Shown here: piece after piece, positions 16,506 through 25,466 of the stretch | How the letters are laid out: each line of letters begins with the position of its first letter | Numbering within the stretch: position 1 is the first letter of the stretch | Source of the DNA: Streptococcus sinensis | GTDB taxonomy: Bacteria; Bacillota; Bacilli; Lactobacillales; Streptococcaceae | DNA length: 48,364 nt | Assembly: GCF_000767835.1 (NCBI RefSeq) | Contig: NZ_JPEN01000038.1 | Location: 1-48,364 of the forward strand | Reading direction: 5' to 3' | The notes under the pieces: model-generated | The model's input: the letters and a program-made list of their open reading frames with translations, nothing else | The model's database searches: none | What the model was told of the DNA's origin: nothing | Position numbers and translations under genes: made by a program

Positions 16506-18695
16506 ATGATGAAAGATTCATTCAAAAGCATTTTTAGCTTTGAATTTTGGCAAAAATTCGGTAAAGCTTTGATGGTGGTTGTTGCGGTTATGCCCGCAGC
16601 AGGTTTGATGATCAGTATTGGTAAGTCAATTCCGATGATCAATCCTGAACTAGGTTTTCTAGTGACTACTGGTGGCGTTTTAGAACAAATTGGTTGGGGG
16701 GTTATCGGTAACCTGCATATCCTCTTTGCTCTTGCTATTGGAGGTAGCTGGGCGAAAGATCGTGCTGGTGGTGCCTTTGCGGCAGGTCTATCCTTCATTT
16801 TGATTAACCGTATCACTGGGGTTATGTTTGGTGTATCAGGTGATATGCTGAAAGATCCAGAAGCAATGGTTAGCACTTTGTTGGGAGGAAGCATTAAGGT
16901 TTCTGACTACTTTATCAGTGTCCTTGAGTCTCCTGCTTTGAACATGGGGGTTTTCGTCGGAATCATCGCTGGTTTTGTTGGAGCAACAGCTTACAACAAA
17001 TACTACAACTTCCGTAAATTGCCAGATGCTTTGTCATTCTTCAATGGTAAGCGTTTTGTACCGTTCGTTGTTATTTTGCGCTCAGCAATCGTAGCAATTG
17101 TTTTGTCATTTGTATGGCCAGTTGTTCAAACAGGTATCAACAACTTTGGTATTTGGATTGCGAATTCACAAGACACAGCTCCAATCTTGGCACCGTTCTT
17201 GTACGGTACTTTGGAACGTCTCTTGCTTCCATTTGGTTTGCACCACATGCTGACTATCCCAATGAACTACACACAGCTTGGGGGAACTTATGAAGTACTG
17301 ACTGGTGCTGCTAAAGGAACTCAAGTATTTGGACAAGATCCACTTTGGTTGGCTTGGGTAAATGACTTGGTTGGTACAAAAACAGCTAATCCGTCTACTT
17401 ATCAGCACTTACTTGATACTGTTCACCCAGCTCGCTTCAAAGTTGGACAGATGATTGGTTCATTTGGTATCCTTATGGGGGTAGTAGCAGCTATTTACCG
17501 CAATGTTGATGCTGATAAGAAACACCAATACAAAGGGATGATGATTGCTACTGCTTTGGCAACCTTCTTGACAGGTGTTACTGAGCCAATCGAGTACATG
17601 TTCATGTTCGTGGCAACTCCACTTTACTTGATTTACTCATTCGTACAAGGTGCTGCCTTTGCTATGGCTGACATTGTAAACCTTCGTGTACACTCATTCG
17701 GTTCTATCGAATTCTTGACTCGTACTCCAATGGCGATCAACGCTGGCTTGGGTATGGATATTATTAACTTTATTTGGGTAAGTGTCCTCTTTGCTGTAAT
17801 TATGTACTTCATCGCTAACTTCATGATCAAGAAGTTCAACTACGCAACTCCAGGACGTAATGGTAACTATGAAACAGCTGAAGGTTCAGACGCTGGTTCT
17901 TCAGCTCAAGGCGGTGAAAAAGTAGCAGCATCTTCTCAAGTAGTGAATATCATTAACTTGCTGGGTGGTCGTGCTAATATCGTTGATGTAGACGCATGTA
18001 TGACTCGTCTGCGTGTGACTGTCAAAGATGCAGAAAAAGTCGGAACAGAAGAACAGTGGAAAGCTGAAGGCGCTATGGGCTTGGTTATGAAAGGTCAAGG
18101 CGTTCAAGCAATCTACGGACCAAAAGCTGACGTTCTTAAATCTGATATTCAAGACTTGTTGGATTCAGGAGAAGTGATTCCTGAAACTTTGCCAAGCCAA
18201 AAAGCTGAGTCTGCAGCTGCAGCAGTTAGCTACAAAGGTGTGACAGAAGCAATCGAAACCGTTGCTGATGGTGAAGTCATTAAGTTGGAAGATGTGAAAG
18301 ATCCAGTCTTCTCACAAAAAATGATGGGTGACGGATTTGCGGTTGAACCAGCAAATGGCAAAATCTACTCTCCAGTAGCTGGTAAAGTGACAAGCGTCTT
18401 CCCTACAAAACATGCTCTTGGTCTCTTGACTGAAGCTGGTCTTGAAGTGCTTGTTCATATCGGTCTTGACACTGTCAGCCTTGAAGGTAAACCATTTGAA
18501 GTACATGTAGCAGAAGGACAAACAGTTGCTGCAGGTGATCTTTTGGTAACAGCAGATTTGGCAGCTATTAAAGACGCAGGTCGTGAAACATCAACTGTCG
18601 TTGTCTTCACAAATGCTCCAGCAATCAAATCAGTTGTAGTTGAAAAATTCGGCAAAGTCGCTGCTAAGACAGTTGTGGCTAAAGTAGAATTGTAA
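16506..18695 (+). CDS. PTS permease IICBA, glucose/maltose type (PtsG/MalT-like)
   Basis: About 729 aa with all three membrane-linked PTS modules in one chain. The N-terminal IIC domain (about 1-450) has many hydrophobic segments and the motif GVTEPIEYMFMF. A Ser/Gly/Ala linker leads to IIB (about 475-560) with active-site Cys498 in VDACMTRLRV. IIA (about 590-729) has the phosphoryl His651 in LVHIGLDTV. It takes up and phosphorylates a hexose or maltose at the expense of PEP. Similar streptococcal proteins are MalT/PtsG; the exact sugar is not certain. AAGGAGG precedes ATG 16506 (5 nt) and ATG 16509 (8 nt); either may be used. Confidence 0.92.
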   Translation: MMKDSFKSIFSFEFWQKFGKALMVVVAVMPAAGLMISIGKSIPMINPELGFLVTTGGVLEQIGWGVIGNLHILFALAIGGSWAKDRAGGAFAAGLSFILINRITGVMFGVSGDMLKDPEAMVSTLLGGSIKVSDYFISVLESPALNMGVFVGIIAGFVGATAYNKYYNFRKLPDALSFFNGKRFVPFVVILRSAIVAIVLSFVWPVVQTGINNFGIWIANSQDTAPILAPFLYGTLERLLLPFGLHHMLTIPMNYTQLGGTYEVLTGAAKGTQVFGQDPLWLAWVNDLVGTKTANPSTYQHLLDTVHPARFKVGQMIGSFGILMGVVAAIYRNVDADKKHQYKGMMIATALATFLTGVTEPIEYMFMFVATPLYLIYSFVQGAAFAMADIVNLRVHSFGSIEFLTRTPMAINAGLGMDIINFIWVSVLFAVIMYFIANFMIKKFNYATPGRNGNYETAEGSDAGSSAQGGEKVAASSQVVNIINLLGGRANIVDVDACMTRLRVTVKDAEKVGTEEQWKAEGAMGLVMKGQGVQAIYGPKADVLKSDIQDLLDSGEVIPETLPSQKAESAAAAVSYKGVTEAIETVADGEVIKLEDVKDPVFSQKMMGDGFAVEPANGKIYSPVAGKVTSVFPTKHALGLLTEAGLEVLVHIGLDTVSLEGKPFEVHVAEGQTVAAGDLLVTADLAAIKDAGRETSTVVVFTNAPAIKSVVVEKFGKVAAKTVVAKVEL

Positions 18696-18712
18696 GATAG
18701 AAAAGAGAAATC

Positions 18713-19528
18713 ATGGCAAAATTCCTGACTTTAAATACTCATAGTTGGATGGAAGAAGAGCAAGAAAGCAAGCTAAATCAGCTAGCTGAGCGTATTCTCC
18801 AAGAAAAATATGATGTCATTTGCCTGCAGGAAGTCAATCAATTAGTGGAGTCTGAACAGGTTGTTCAGGCTCCCTTCTATTATGCGGTAGATGGCGCCAT
18901 TCCGATTCACCAGGACCACTATGCCCTGCGTCTGGTTGAGAAACTAGCTGAGGCAGGTCTGGACTATTACTGGTCTTGGGCTTATAATCATATTGGGTTT
19001 GATATTTACAATGAAGGGGTCGCAATTCTGTCAAGAAAGCCCTTAACGGCAAGAGAACTCTTGGTATCTGATGTCAATGATCCAACTGACTATCATACGC
19101 GCAAAGTCTTGCTGGCAGAAACGGAGCTTGAAGGACAGTTCATCACGGTTGCTTCCTGTCACTTATCTTGGTGGGATAAAGGCTTCCAAGGAGAATGGGC
19201 AAAATTTGAATCAGAGCTTTTGCAGGTTCAGACTCCGCTGGTTCTCATGGGAGATTTTAACAATCCTGTCGGTTATGAAGGCTATCAGCACATTCTAAAA
19301 AGTCCGCTTGCTTTGCAAGATAGTCATGCAGTTGCTAACACAGTCGTTGGTAAAGCAACAGTTGAAGGTGATATTGCTGGCTGGGCAGGAAACAAAGATG
19401 CTCTAAAAATTGATTATATTTTTACAAGTAAAGATTTTAACATTGAGAAATCAGCTGTTGTCTTTGATGGCCAGCGTGGACCAGTCGTTAGTGATCACTT
19501 TGGCTTGGAAGCTGACATAGAGTTTTAA
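18713..19528 (+). CDS. endonuclease/exonuclease/phosphatase (EEP) family hydrolase
   Basis: A 271-aa cytoplasmic protein of the EEP fold (DNase I-like). Family marks: N at the start of strand 1 (LNTHSW), the metal-binding Glu in VICLQEVNQ (residues 35-43), the HLSWWDKG loop, GDFNNP (Asp/Asn pair) and the C-terminal SDHFGL with the catalytic Asp-His. No signal peptide, so not a secreted sphingomyelinase. It follows the PTS gene by 17 nt with an AGAGAAA site and is likely cotranscribed, hinting at a sugar-phosphate or phosphodiester substrate. Function unproven. Confidence 0.85.
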   Translation: MAKFLTLNTHSWMEEEQESKLNQLAERILQEKYDVICLQEVNQLVESEQVVQAPFYYAVDGAIPIHQDHYALRLVEKLAEAGLDYYWSWAYNHIGFDIYNEGVAILSRKPLTARELLVSDVNDPTDYHTRKVLLAETELEGQFITVASCHLSWWDKGFQGEWAKFESELLQVQTPLVLMGDFNNPVGYEGYQHILKSPLALQDSHAVANTVVGKATVEGDIAGWAGNKDALKIDYIFTSKDFNIEKSAVVFDGQRGPVVSDHFGLEADIEF

Positions 19529-19533
19529 GTAAG

Positions 19534-19573
19534 AAAAAGGCAGTTCGCACCATGAAAAGAACTGTCTTTTTTT
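19534..19573 (+). terminator. terminator after the PTS operon
   Basis: Stem AAAAAGGCAGTTC (19534-19546)/GAACTGTCTTTTTTT (19559-19573). Confidence 0.9.
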
Positions 19574-19648
19574 GATAGGAACTTGTGTTTATCTTCAACT
19601 AATTTCTTGAATGATTTTTCTAAATTTTGAAAATTTAAGTAAGGATAT

Positions 19649-19686
19649 TGAAAGCGTTTGAAATCATTGAGAAAATACAGTATAAT
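19649..19686 (+). promoter_or_regulatory. CBS-ACT gene promoter overlapped by a cre site
   Basis: -35 TTGAAA (19658-19663), exactly 17 bp, -10 TATAAT (19681-19686). TGAAAGCGTTTGAA (19649-19662) matches the CcpA cre consensus at all but one position and covers the -35, so catabolite repression is likely. Confidence 0.7.
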
Positions 19687-19726
19687 AAAATCAAAATAAG
19701 ATAAGAAAATGCTGAGGAGGCTTCTC

Positions 19727-20383
19727 ATGGCAGTAAAAGATTTTATGACACGCAAGGTCGTATACATTAGTCCAGACACAACGATTGCGCATGCAGCGGA
19801 TATTATGCGCGACCAAAAACTGCACCGTCTGCCCGTTATTGAAAATGATAAGCTGGTAGGTCTTGTGACAGAAGGAACGATTGCAGAAGCAAGTCCATCG
19901 AAGGCGACAAGCTTATCCATCTATGAAATGAATTATCTTCTAAATAAAACTAAGGTAAAAGATGTGATGATTCACGATGTAGTTACTGTTTCCAAATATG
20001 CCAGTCTGGAAGATGCGACCTATTTGATGCTGAAAAATAAAATTGGGATTTTACCGGTTGTTGACAATGAACAAGTCTACGGGGTTATTACAGATCGTGA
20101 TATTTTCAAGGCCTTCCTTGAGGTTTCTGGCTACGGAGAAGAGGGTGTCCGCATGCGTTTTGTCACAGAAGACAAGGTCGGTGTGCTGGCTAAAATCGTC
20201 ACATTGATTGTCGAAGAAAATCTGAATATTTCTAATACAGTCAATATCCCAAGAAAAGATGGGAAAATTGTGATTGAAGTACAGATTGATGGAAACGTTG
20301 ATATGGCTGCTTTAAAAGCTAAGTTTGAAGAGCACGGAATTGAAGTGGCAGAAATTACTCGCACTAGTGCTAAAGTTTTGTAA
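19727..20383 (+). CDS. CBS-domain pair plus ACT domain protein (AcuB-like)
   Basis: A 218-aa protein with two CBS motifs (about residues 3-55 and 75-135; VKDFMTRKVVYISPDTTIAHAADIM and VKDVMIHDVVTVSKYASLEDATYLML). A C-terminal ACT domain follows (about 142-215, FVTEDKVGVLAKIVTLI). CBS pairs bind adenine nucleotides and ACT domains amino acids, so it is probably a cytoplasmic sensor. AcuB of Bacillus has this layout and is linked to acetoin use; that role is unproven here. The start at 19727 has GAGGAGG upstream, in preference to ATG 19709. Confidence 0.88.
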   Translation: MAVKDFMTRKVVYISPDTTIAHAADIMRDQKLHRLPVIENDKLVGLVTEGTIAEASPSKATSLSIYEMNYLLNKTKVKDVMIHDVVTVSKYASLEDATYLMLKNKIGILPVVDNEQVYGVITDRDIFKAFLEVSGYGEEGVRMRFVTEDKVGVLAKIVTLIVEENLNISNTVNIPRKDGKIVIEVQIDGNVDMAALKAKFEEHGIEVAEITRTSAKVL

Positions 20384-20387
20384 GGAC

Positions 20388-20421
20388 AAAAGAAAAACCT
20401 CAATATAGAGGTTTTTTCTTT
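20388..20421. terminator. bidirectional terminator
   Basis: AAGAAAAACCTC with GAGGTTTTTTCTT around a 6-nt loop, between convergent genes. Confidence 0.9.
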
Positions 20422-21310
20422 ATCGTATGATAGGTTGCTTGTTAGCATCTAGGGTAAAGCCTTCTCCTAATATCTCATGAGCTTCACTGATGGTCGTGAA
20501 GGCAAATGGATCTACGTTATTGATGATTTTCTTCATCTGCTGCATTTCATTACGAGAGACGACACAGTAAACGATTTGTAGATCCTGCTGGCTATAAAAA
20601 CCTTGTCCCTTCAGATAGGTTACCCCGCGATTCAGCTTTTCATTGATAGCTTCGGCTAGCTCGGTTGGCTTGCTGGTAACGATGAGGAAGCCTTTACCCG
20701 CAAAGCCACCTTCTGCAATCAGGTCAATGACGCGGGAAGTGATGAAGACAAACATCAGGGTATAAGACACCATGCGCAGATCTTTGAAGACCAGAAGAAC
20801 CAAGGAAATCACCACAAAGTCAACAGTCAGCATAAGTCGGCCCATGGAAATGCTGGTATATTTATTGAAAATGCGGGCTACAATATCGGTGCCGCCAGTG
20901 GTTCCACCTGCATTGAAGATAGTGCCCAGCCCAATTCCCATCACAATCCCTGTTCCCAAGCAGGCCAGCAAGACATCGCCATCCAGAGCTGAAAAGAAGT
21001 ACTCTTGTAGATGCTTGGAGGCTGGTAGGATTTCAAAAATCTTGAGCCAAGCGGACACAGAAAAAGTACCCAGAATGCTGAGATAGAGAGTTCGAGAACC
21101 CAGTAGCTTCCAGGCAATAATAAAGAGCGGAATATTGATAATCAGATTGGTGGTCGAGACAGGTATTTTAAACAGATAATAGGTAATCAAGGTCAGACCC
21201 GTTGCTCCGCCCTCATACAAATGAAAAGGAATCACCAAATAATGAATCGCAAAAGAAAAAATTCCAGCCCCCAGAATGATGGCCAGTATATTTTTAAATT
21301 TAAACATCAT
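20420..21310 (-). CDS. YitT family membrane protein (DUF161/DUF2179)
   Basis: A 296-aa protein with five to six N-terminal hydrophobic segments (about residues 8-175, including the glycine-rich GTIFNAGGTTGGTDIVARI) and a C-terminal cytoplasmic DUF2179 domain (about 205-290, LAEAINEKLNRGVTYLKGQGFYS). YitT-type proteins are widespread in Firmicutes; their transport role is unknown. It is a single gene with its own promoter region at 21311-21360, ending in the shared terminator. The ATG is followed by a second one upstream of FKF; either would be acceptable. Confidence 0.9.
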   Translation of the reverse strand: MMFKFKNILAIILGAGIFSFAIHYLVIPFHLYEGGATGLTLITYYLFKIPVSTTNLIINIPLFIIAWKLLGSRTLYLSILGTFSVSAWLKIFEILPASKHLQEYFFSALDGDVLLACLGTGIVMGIGLGTIFNAGGTTGGTDIVARIFNKYTSISMGRLMLTVDFVVISLVLLVFKDLRMVSYTLMFVFITSRVIDLIAEGGFAGKGFLIVTSKPTELAEAINEKLNRGVTYLKGQGFYSQQDLQIVYCVVSRNEMQQMKKIINNVDPFAFTTISEAHEILGEGFTLDANKQPIIR

Positions 21311-21417
21311 ATTCTCCTAAGAATTTTCTGATTCTATTTTATCAAAAGTTTTCATTTTATGAAAATAATATGAAATATTTTTCGAAAAATTCTTCTATGG
21401 GCTTTTGAGATAATTTT

Positions 21418-21426
21418 TGGTACAAT
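21418..21426 (+). promoter_or_regulatory. extended -10 promoter of the tmk operon
   Basis: TGG-TACAAT, about 64 nt before the tmk start. The rest of 21311-21489 shows no ORF or clear structure. Confidence 0.6.
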
Positions 21427-21489
21427 AAAAGGTAGATTAAAATAAAAGATTCTGCCATTAGTTAGCAGAAGATATGTAAAAGGGAAACG

Positions 21490-22128
21490 ATGAAAAAAGG
21501 TATTTTTATATCGCTGGAAGGTCCGGAAGGTGCTGGGAAGACCAGTGTCTTAGAGGCATTGATTCCTCAGCTGAAAGAAATGGGATGTCAGATAGTGACA
21601 ACCAGAGAACCTGGCGGTGTGGCCATTTCTGAAAAGATTCGCGAGGTGATCTTAGATAGGGGGCATACGGCCATGGATGCGAAAACGGAGTTGCTACTTT
21701 ATATTGCCAGTCGGCGTCAGCATCTGGCGGAGAAGGTGCTACCTGCTTTGGAGAAAGGGACATGGGTCCTGCAGGATCGTTTTATTGACAGCTCGGTAGC
21801 CTATCAGGGCTATGGACGGGGCTTGGCAGTTGACGAGGTGGAATGGCTCAATCGTTTTGCTACAGATGGACTCAAGCCGGATTTGACACTTTATTTCGAT
21901 ATTGATGTCAAGGAGGGTCTAGCACGCATTGCTAGAAATAAGGATCGCGAAGTCAATCGTTTGGACCTAGAAGGTCTGGATCTGCATGAGCGCGTGCGTC
22001 AAGGCTATCTTACTATTTTAGAAAAGGAACCAGAACGTGTCATTAAGATAGATGCCAGTCAGCCACTGGATCAGGTGGTGGCTGATAGTCTGGAGGCTAT
22101 CAGAGAACGTTTTGCAGAGGAGAAATGA
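21490..22128 (+). CDS. tmk: thymidylate kinase
   Basis: A 212-aa enzyme that phosphorylates dTMP to dTDP for DNA synthesis. P-loop GPEGAGKT (residues 11-18), the dTMP-binding TREPGG, the [12 protein letters not shown] motif and the lid region ([14 protein letters not shown]) are all present. The start has AAAAGGGAAA upstream. The stop overlaps the holB start (ATGA), the usual Firmicute operon order tmk-holB-yabA-rsmI. Confidence 0.97.
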   Translation: MKKGIFISLEGPEGAGKTSVLEALIPQLKEMGCQIVTTREPGGVAISEKIREVILDRGHTAMDAKTELLLYIASRRQHLAEKVLPALEKGTWVLQDRFIDSSVAYQGYGRGLAVDEVEWLNRFATDGLKPDLTLYFDIDVKEGLARIARNKDREVNRLDLEGLDLHERVRQGYLTILEKEPERVIKIDASQPLDQVVADSLEAIRERFAEEK

Positions 22129-23018
22129 CAGTAGAAGATTTACGTCAGGCCCAGCCCAAGCTTACAGAGATTTTTCAGCATATTTTGGAAACTGGACGAC
22201 TCAACCATGCCTATTTGTTTTCGGGGAATTTTTCCAGCTTTGCGATGGCCCTGACCCTATCCCAGAGCCTCTTTTGTGAGAATAGGCAGGGGGTCTGGCC
22301 TTGTGGTAGCTGTCGCTCCTGTCGGCTGATTGAAGCTGAGGATTTTTCGGATGTGACGGTTGTAAGACCGGTGAGTGGCATCATCAAAACGGAGCGAATT
22401 CGTGAGCTGGTGAGAAATTTTTCCCAGAGTGGAGTGGAAGGGAACAGGCAGGTCTTTATCATCTGCGATGCGGATAAAATGCACCTTAATGCCGCCAATT
22501 CCCTTCTCAAAGTGATTGAAGAACCCCAGAGTGAGATTTACATTTTTCTCCTGACAGCGGATGAGCATCTGATCCTGCCTACCATCAAGAGTCGAACTCA
22601 GATTTTTCACTTTCGGAAGAATCAGGCTGCCCTCCAGCACCAGCTGGAAGAGGCTGGCTTAATCAAAAGTCAGGCTGAACTCTTGGCTGCTTATAGCCAG
22701 ACTCAGGAAGAAGCCGAGCAGCTTATCTCTAATAAGCTTTTCTTTGATTTAGTCAGTGAGAGTCAGCGCTTTGTCAAGGCTGTGCTGACCAATGAGAATC
22801 AGGCTTACCTACAGGTGGCTAAGCTGGCTAAATTGGCTGAGGACAAGGACAAGCAGGAGCAGATATTGAAAATATTGGAAGTTTTGCTTGCCAAGGAAAT
22901 TGGAAGCGAGTCAGGTCGCAGCAAACTGGAAGACTTACTGCAAGCCAAAAAGATGTGGCGGGTTAATGTATCCTTCCAAAACGCTCTGGAATATATGGTT
23001 TTAAAAGATGGTGCTTAA
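22125..23018 (+). CDS. holB: DNA polymerase III subunit delta prime
   Basis: A 297-aa clamp-loader subunit. The N-terminal AAA+ domain has a degenerate Walker A (SGNFSS) and a zinc-module with four cysteines ([16 protein letters not shown], residues about 46-61). Sensor-type sequence [23 protein letters not shown] follows, typical of delta prime. The C-terminal helical collar domain is less conserved. Translation is coupled to tmk through ATGA. Confidence 0.95.
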   Translation: MTVEDLRQAQPKLTEIFQHILETGRLNHAYLFSGNFSSFAMALTLSQSLFCENRQGVWPCGSCRSCRLIEAEDFSDVTVVRPVSGIIKTERIRELVRNFSQSGVEGNRQVFIICDADKMHLNAANSLLKVIEEPQSEIYIFLLTADEHLILPTIKSRTQIFHFRKNQAALQHQLEEAGLIKSQAELLAAYSQTQEEAEQLISNKLFFDLVSESQRFVKAVLTNENQAYLQVAKLAKLAEDKDKQEQILKILEVLLAKEIGSESGRSKLEDLLQAKKMWRVNVSFQNALEYMVLKDGA

Positions 23019-23036
23019 GCAGGATAGGAGCAGACA

Positions 23037-23354
23037 ATGAATAAAAAAGAATTATTTGATGCTTTGGATGATTTTTCTCAGACGCTTTTGCTGACTCTTG
23101 CTGAAGTGGAGGCAATTAAGAAGAATCTCAAGAGTGTTGTAGAAGAAAATATCGCCCTTCAACTAGAAAATGACAAGTTGAGAGATCGTCTCGGTGAAGT
23201 AGAGCAAGCGACACCAGTCAAGAGCAATAAAAATCGGGATAATCTCCGCAAACTTTATTACGATGGTTTTCATGTATGTACAGATTTTTATGGTCAGCGC
23301 CGAGAAAATGACGCGGAGTGCATGTTCTGCGACGAGTTGTTATTCAGGGAGTAG
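23037..23354 (+). CDS. yabA: replication initiation control protein YabA
   Basis: A 105-aa protein with an N-terminal coiled coil (residues 1-60, [36 protein letters not shown]) and a C-terminal zinc module (H-x-C, then C-x2-C in HVCTDFYG and [10 protein letters not shown]). YabA binds DnaA and DnaN and restrains over-initiation. The length and the layout match the family. GATAGGAG precedes the ATG. Third gene of the tmk operon. Confidence 0.96.
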   Translation: MNKKELFDALDDFSQTLLLTLAEVEAIKKNLKSVVEENIALQLENDKLRDRLGEVEQATPVKSNKNRDNLRKLYYDGFHVCTDFYGQRRENDAECMFCDELLFRE

Positions 23355-23356
23355 AA

Positions 23357-24223
23357 ATGCAGATTCAAAAGAGTTTTAAGGGACAGTCGCTTTATGGTAA
23401 GCTGTACTTGGTAGCGACTCCCATTGGGAATATGGATGACATGAGCGTTCGCATGGTCAATACTCTCAAAGAAGTGGATGTCATTGCGGCCGAAGATACC
23501 AGAAATACCGGTCTTCTGCTCAAACATTTTGGGATTGAGACTCGACAGATCAGCTTTCATGAGCACAATGCTCAGGAAAAGATACCGGTCTTGCTGGACT
23601 GGCTCAAGTCAGGACAAAATTTGGCTCAGGTGTCGGATGCTGGCTTGCCAAGCATTTCGGATCCGGGTCATGATTTGGTTAAGGCGGCTATTGCTGAGGA
23701 CATTGCTGTGGTAACGGTTCCTGGGCCAAGTGCAGGGATTTCAGCTCTGATTGCCAGTGGTTTAGCGCCCCAGCCTCATATTTTTTATGGTTTTCTGCCT
23801 CGCAAGGCTGGGCAGCAGAAGGAGTTTTTTGAGAGTAAAAAATCTTATCCAGAGACACAAATCTTTTACGAATCTCCCCACAGGGTCAAGGCTACGCTGA
23901 AAAATATGCTGGAAGTCTATGGCGACCGCCCGGTGGTCTTGGTTCGGGAGCTAACCAAAATATATGAAGAATATCAGAGGGGGACAATTTCTGAGTTGAT
24001 AGATTATCTGGCGGAAAATCCCCTCAAGGGTGAGTGCCTCCTGATTGTGGCCGGTGCTAGTCTGGAGAAGGAAGATAAAGCGGATGCAGACCTCTTGGCT
24101 GAAATTGATAGCTTAGTCCAATCTGGCAGCAAGAAAAATCAGGCTATCAAGGAAGTGGCCAAAAAATACGGGCGCAATAAGAGTCAGCTCTATGCCCTTT
24201 ATCATGAAGAAGACAGAAACTAG
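23357..24223 (+). CDS. rsmI: 16S rRNA (cytidine1402-2'-O)-methyltransferase RsmI
   Basis: A 288-aa SAM-dependent enzyme of the tetrapyrrole-methylase fold that methylates the ribose of C1402 in the ribosomal decoding centre. Visible motifs: LYLVATPIGNMDDMSVR (N-terminal SAM loop), VIAAEDTRNTGLLLKHF, SDAGLPSISDPGHDLV and TVPGPSAGISALIASGL. The ATG at 23357 has GGGAGTAGAA upstream and follows yabA by 2 nt; the alternative ATG 23318 would overlap yabA. Confidence 0.96.
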   Translation: MQIQKSFKGQSLYGKLYLVATPIGNMDDMSVRMVNTLKEVDVIAAEDTRNTGLLLKHFGIETRQISFHEHNAQEKIPVLLDWLKSGQNLAQVSDAGLPSISDPGHDLVKAAIAEDIAVVTVPGPSAGISALIASGLAPQPHIFYGFLPRKAGQQKEFFESKKSYPETQIFYESPHRVKATLKNMLEVYGDRPVVLVRELTKIYEEYQRGTISELIDYLAENPLKGECLLIVAGASLEKEDKADADLLAEIDSLVQSGSKKNQAIKEVAKKYGRNKSQLYALYHEEDRN

Positions 24224-24245
24224 TCCTATCCGGCTAGTTTTTTTG
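24217..24245 (+). terminator. terminator after rsmI
   Basis: AACTAG/CTAGTT with a 10-nt loop and seven T residues. Short stem. A second weak hairpin (AAATTC/GAATTT then TTTT) follows near 24269-24295. Confidence 0.6.
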
Positions 24246-24325
24246 CTAAAAATCCTCCTTTTGTTCGGAAATTCTCCTCAAGTAGGAATTTTTTTGGAAG
24301 AGTTATAGAAATTTTCTGAATATTG

Positions 24326-24334
24326 TGATATGAT
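24326..24334 (+). promoter_or_regulatory. extended -10 promoter of serC operon
   Basis: TGA-TATGAT, 28 nt before serC. Confidence 0.55.
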
Positions 24335-24362
24335 AGACAAAATACATTTTTGGAGGTAGGAT

Positions 24363-25454
24363 ATGACCATTTACAATTTCTCTGCTGGACCAGCAGTATT
24401 GCCTAAAGAAGTGCTGAAAAAGGCCCAATCTGAGTTCTTAGACTATGCGGGTAGCGGCATGAGCGTGATGGAGCTATCCCACCGATCCAAGGAGTTTGAC
24501 GACATTATCAAAGAAGCGGAGAGCTTGCTGCGTGAGCTCATGGCCATTCCAGATAATTATCGCGTACTCTTCCTGCAGGGTGGGGCTTCGACTCAGTTTT
24601 CCATGATTCCGATCAATCTCGCCAAGGGCGGTAAGGCTTACTACTTAGTGGCTGGTTCTTGGGGAAAGAAAGCTTACACCGAAGCAGTCAAACTGTCTAA
24701 GTTCATTCCTTTTGAGCCCATTCTCTTGGCTTCATCTGAGGATTCGATTTATGCGGAAATTCCAGTTTTTGATCCAGCGGCCATCGATCCTAAAGCGGCT
24801 TACGTGCATCTGACAACCAATAATACTATCGAAGGAACGGCTATCTACGACCTGCCGGCGACCAATGGCGTGCCGATTGTGGCGGACATGTCTTCTAATA
24901 TCCTAGCCGCTCAGTACCGAGTAGAGGATTTCGGGTTGATTTATGCTGGGGCTCAGAAGAATATTGGACCTGCTGGTGTAACGGTAGTCATCATTCGTGA
25001 GGATCTGCTCAATGATGAGCCCGTTCTGTCTAGTATGCTGGACTACCGCATTCAGGCGGACAATGGTTCTCTCTACAATACACCGCCGACTTTTGCCATC
25101 TATATTGCCAAGCTGGTCTTTGAATGGGTCAAGGAGCTGGGTGGCGTAGCAGAAATGGAAAAGCGCAATCGCGAAAAATCAGGTCTGCTATACGACTTCA
25201 TTGAGCAGTCAGACTTTTATCGCAGTCCAGTCCGTTACAAGGAGCAACGCTCAGTAGCCAATATTCCTTTCGTATCTCCAAGTCCAGAGCTGGATGCCAA
25301 GTTTAACAAGGAGGCTGCTGCGGCAGGCTTCAAGAATATCAAGGGGCACCGAAGCGTGGGCGGCATGAGAGCCAGTCTTTACAATGCCTTTCCGCTCCAA
25401 GGAGTCAAGGATTTGATCGCCTTTATGCAGAAATTTGAAGAAGAAAATTCTTAA
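24363..25454 (+). CDS. serC: phosphoserine aminotransferase
   Basis: A 363-aa PLP enzyme that transfers an amino group from glutamate to 3-phosphohydroxypyruvate in serine synthesis. The N-terminal [25 protein letters not shown], and the PLP-binding Lys199 in [10 protein letters not shown] are conserved, as is the C-terminal [15 protein letters not shown]. The start has GGAGGTAGG. Serine synthesis needs a phosphatase (SerB), which is not in this window. Confidence 0.97.
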   Translation: MTIYNFSAGPAVLPKEVLKKAQSEFLDYAGSGMSVMELSHRSKEFDDIIKEAESLLRELMAIPDNYRVLFLQGGASTQFSMIPINLAKGGKAYYLVAGSWGKKAYTEAVKLSKFIPFEPILLASSEDSIYAEIPVFDPAAIDPKAAYVHLTTNNTIEGTAIYDLPATNGVPIVADMSSNILAAQYRVEDFGLIYAGAQKNIGPAGVTVVIIREDLLNDEPVLSSMLDYRIQADNGSLYNTPPTFAIYIAKLVFEWVKELGGVAEMEKRNREKSGLLYDFIEQSDFYRSPVRYKEQRSVANIPFVSPSPELDAKFNKEAAAAGFKNIKGHRSVGGMRASLYNAFPLQGVKDLIAFMQKFEEENS

Positions 25455-25466
25455 GAGAGGGAAACT

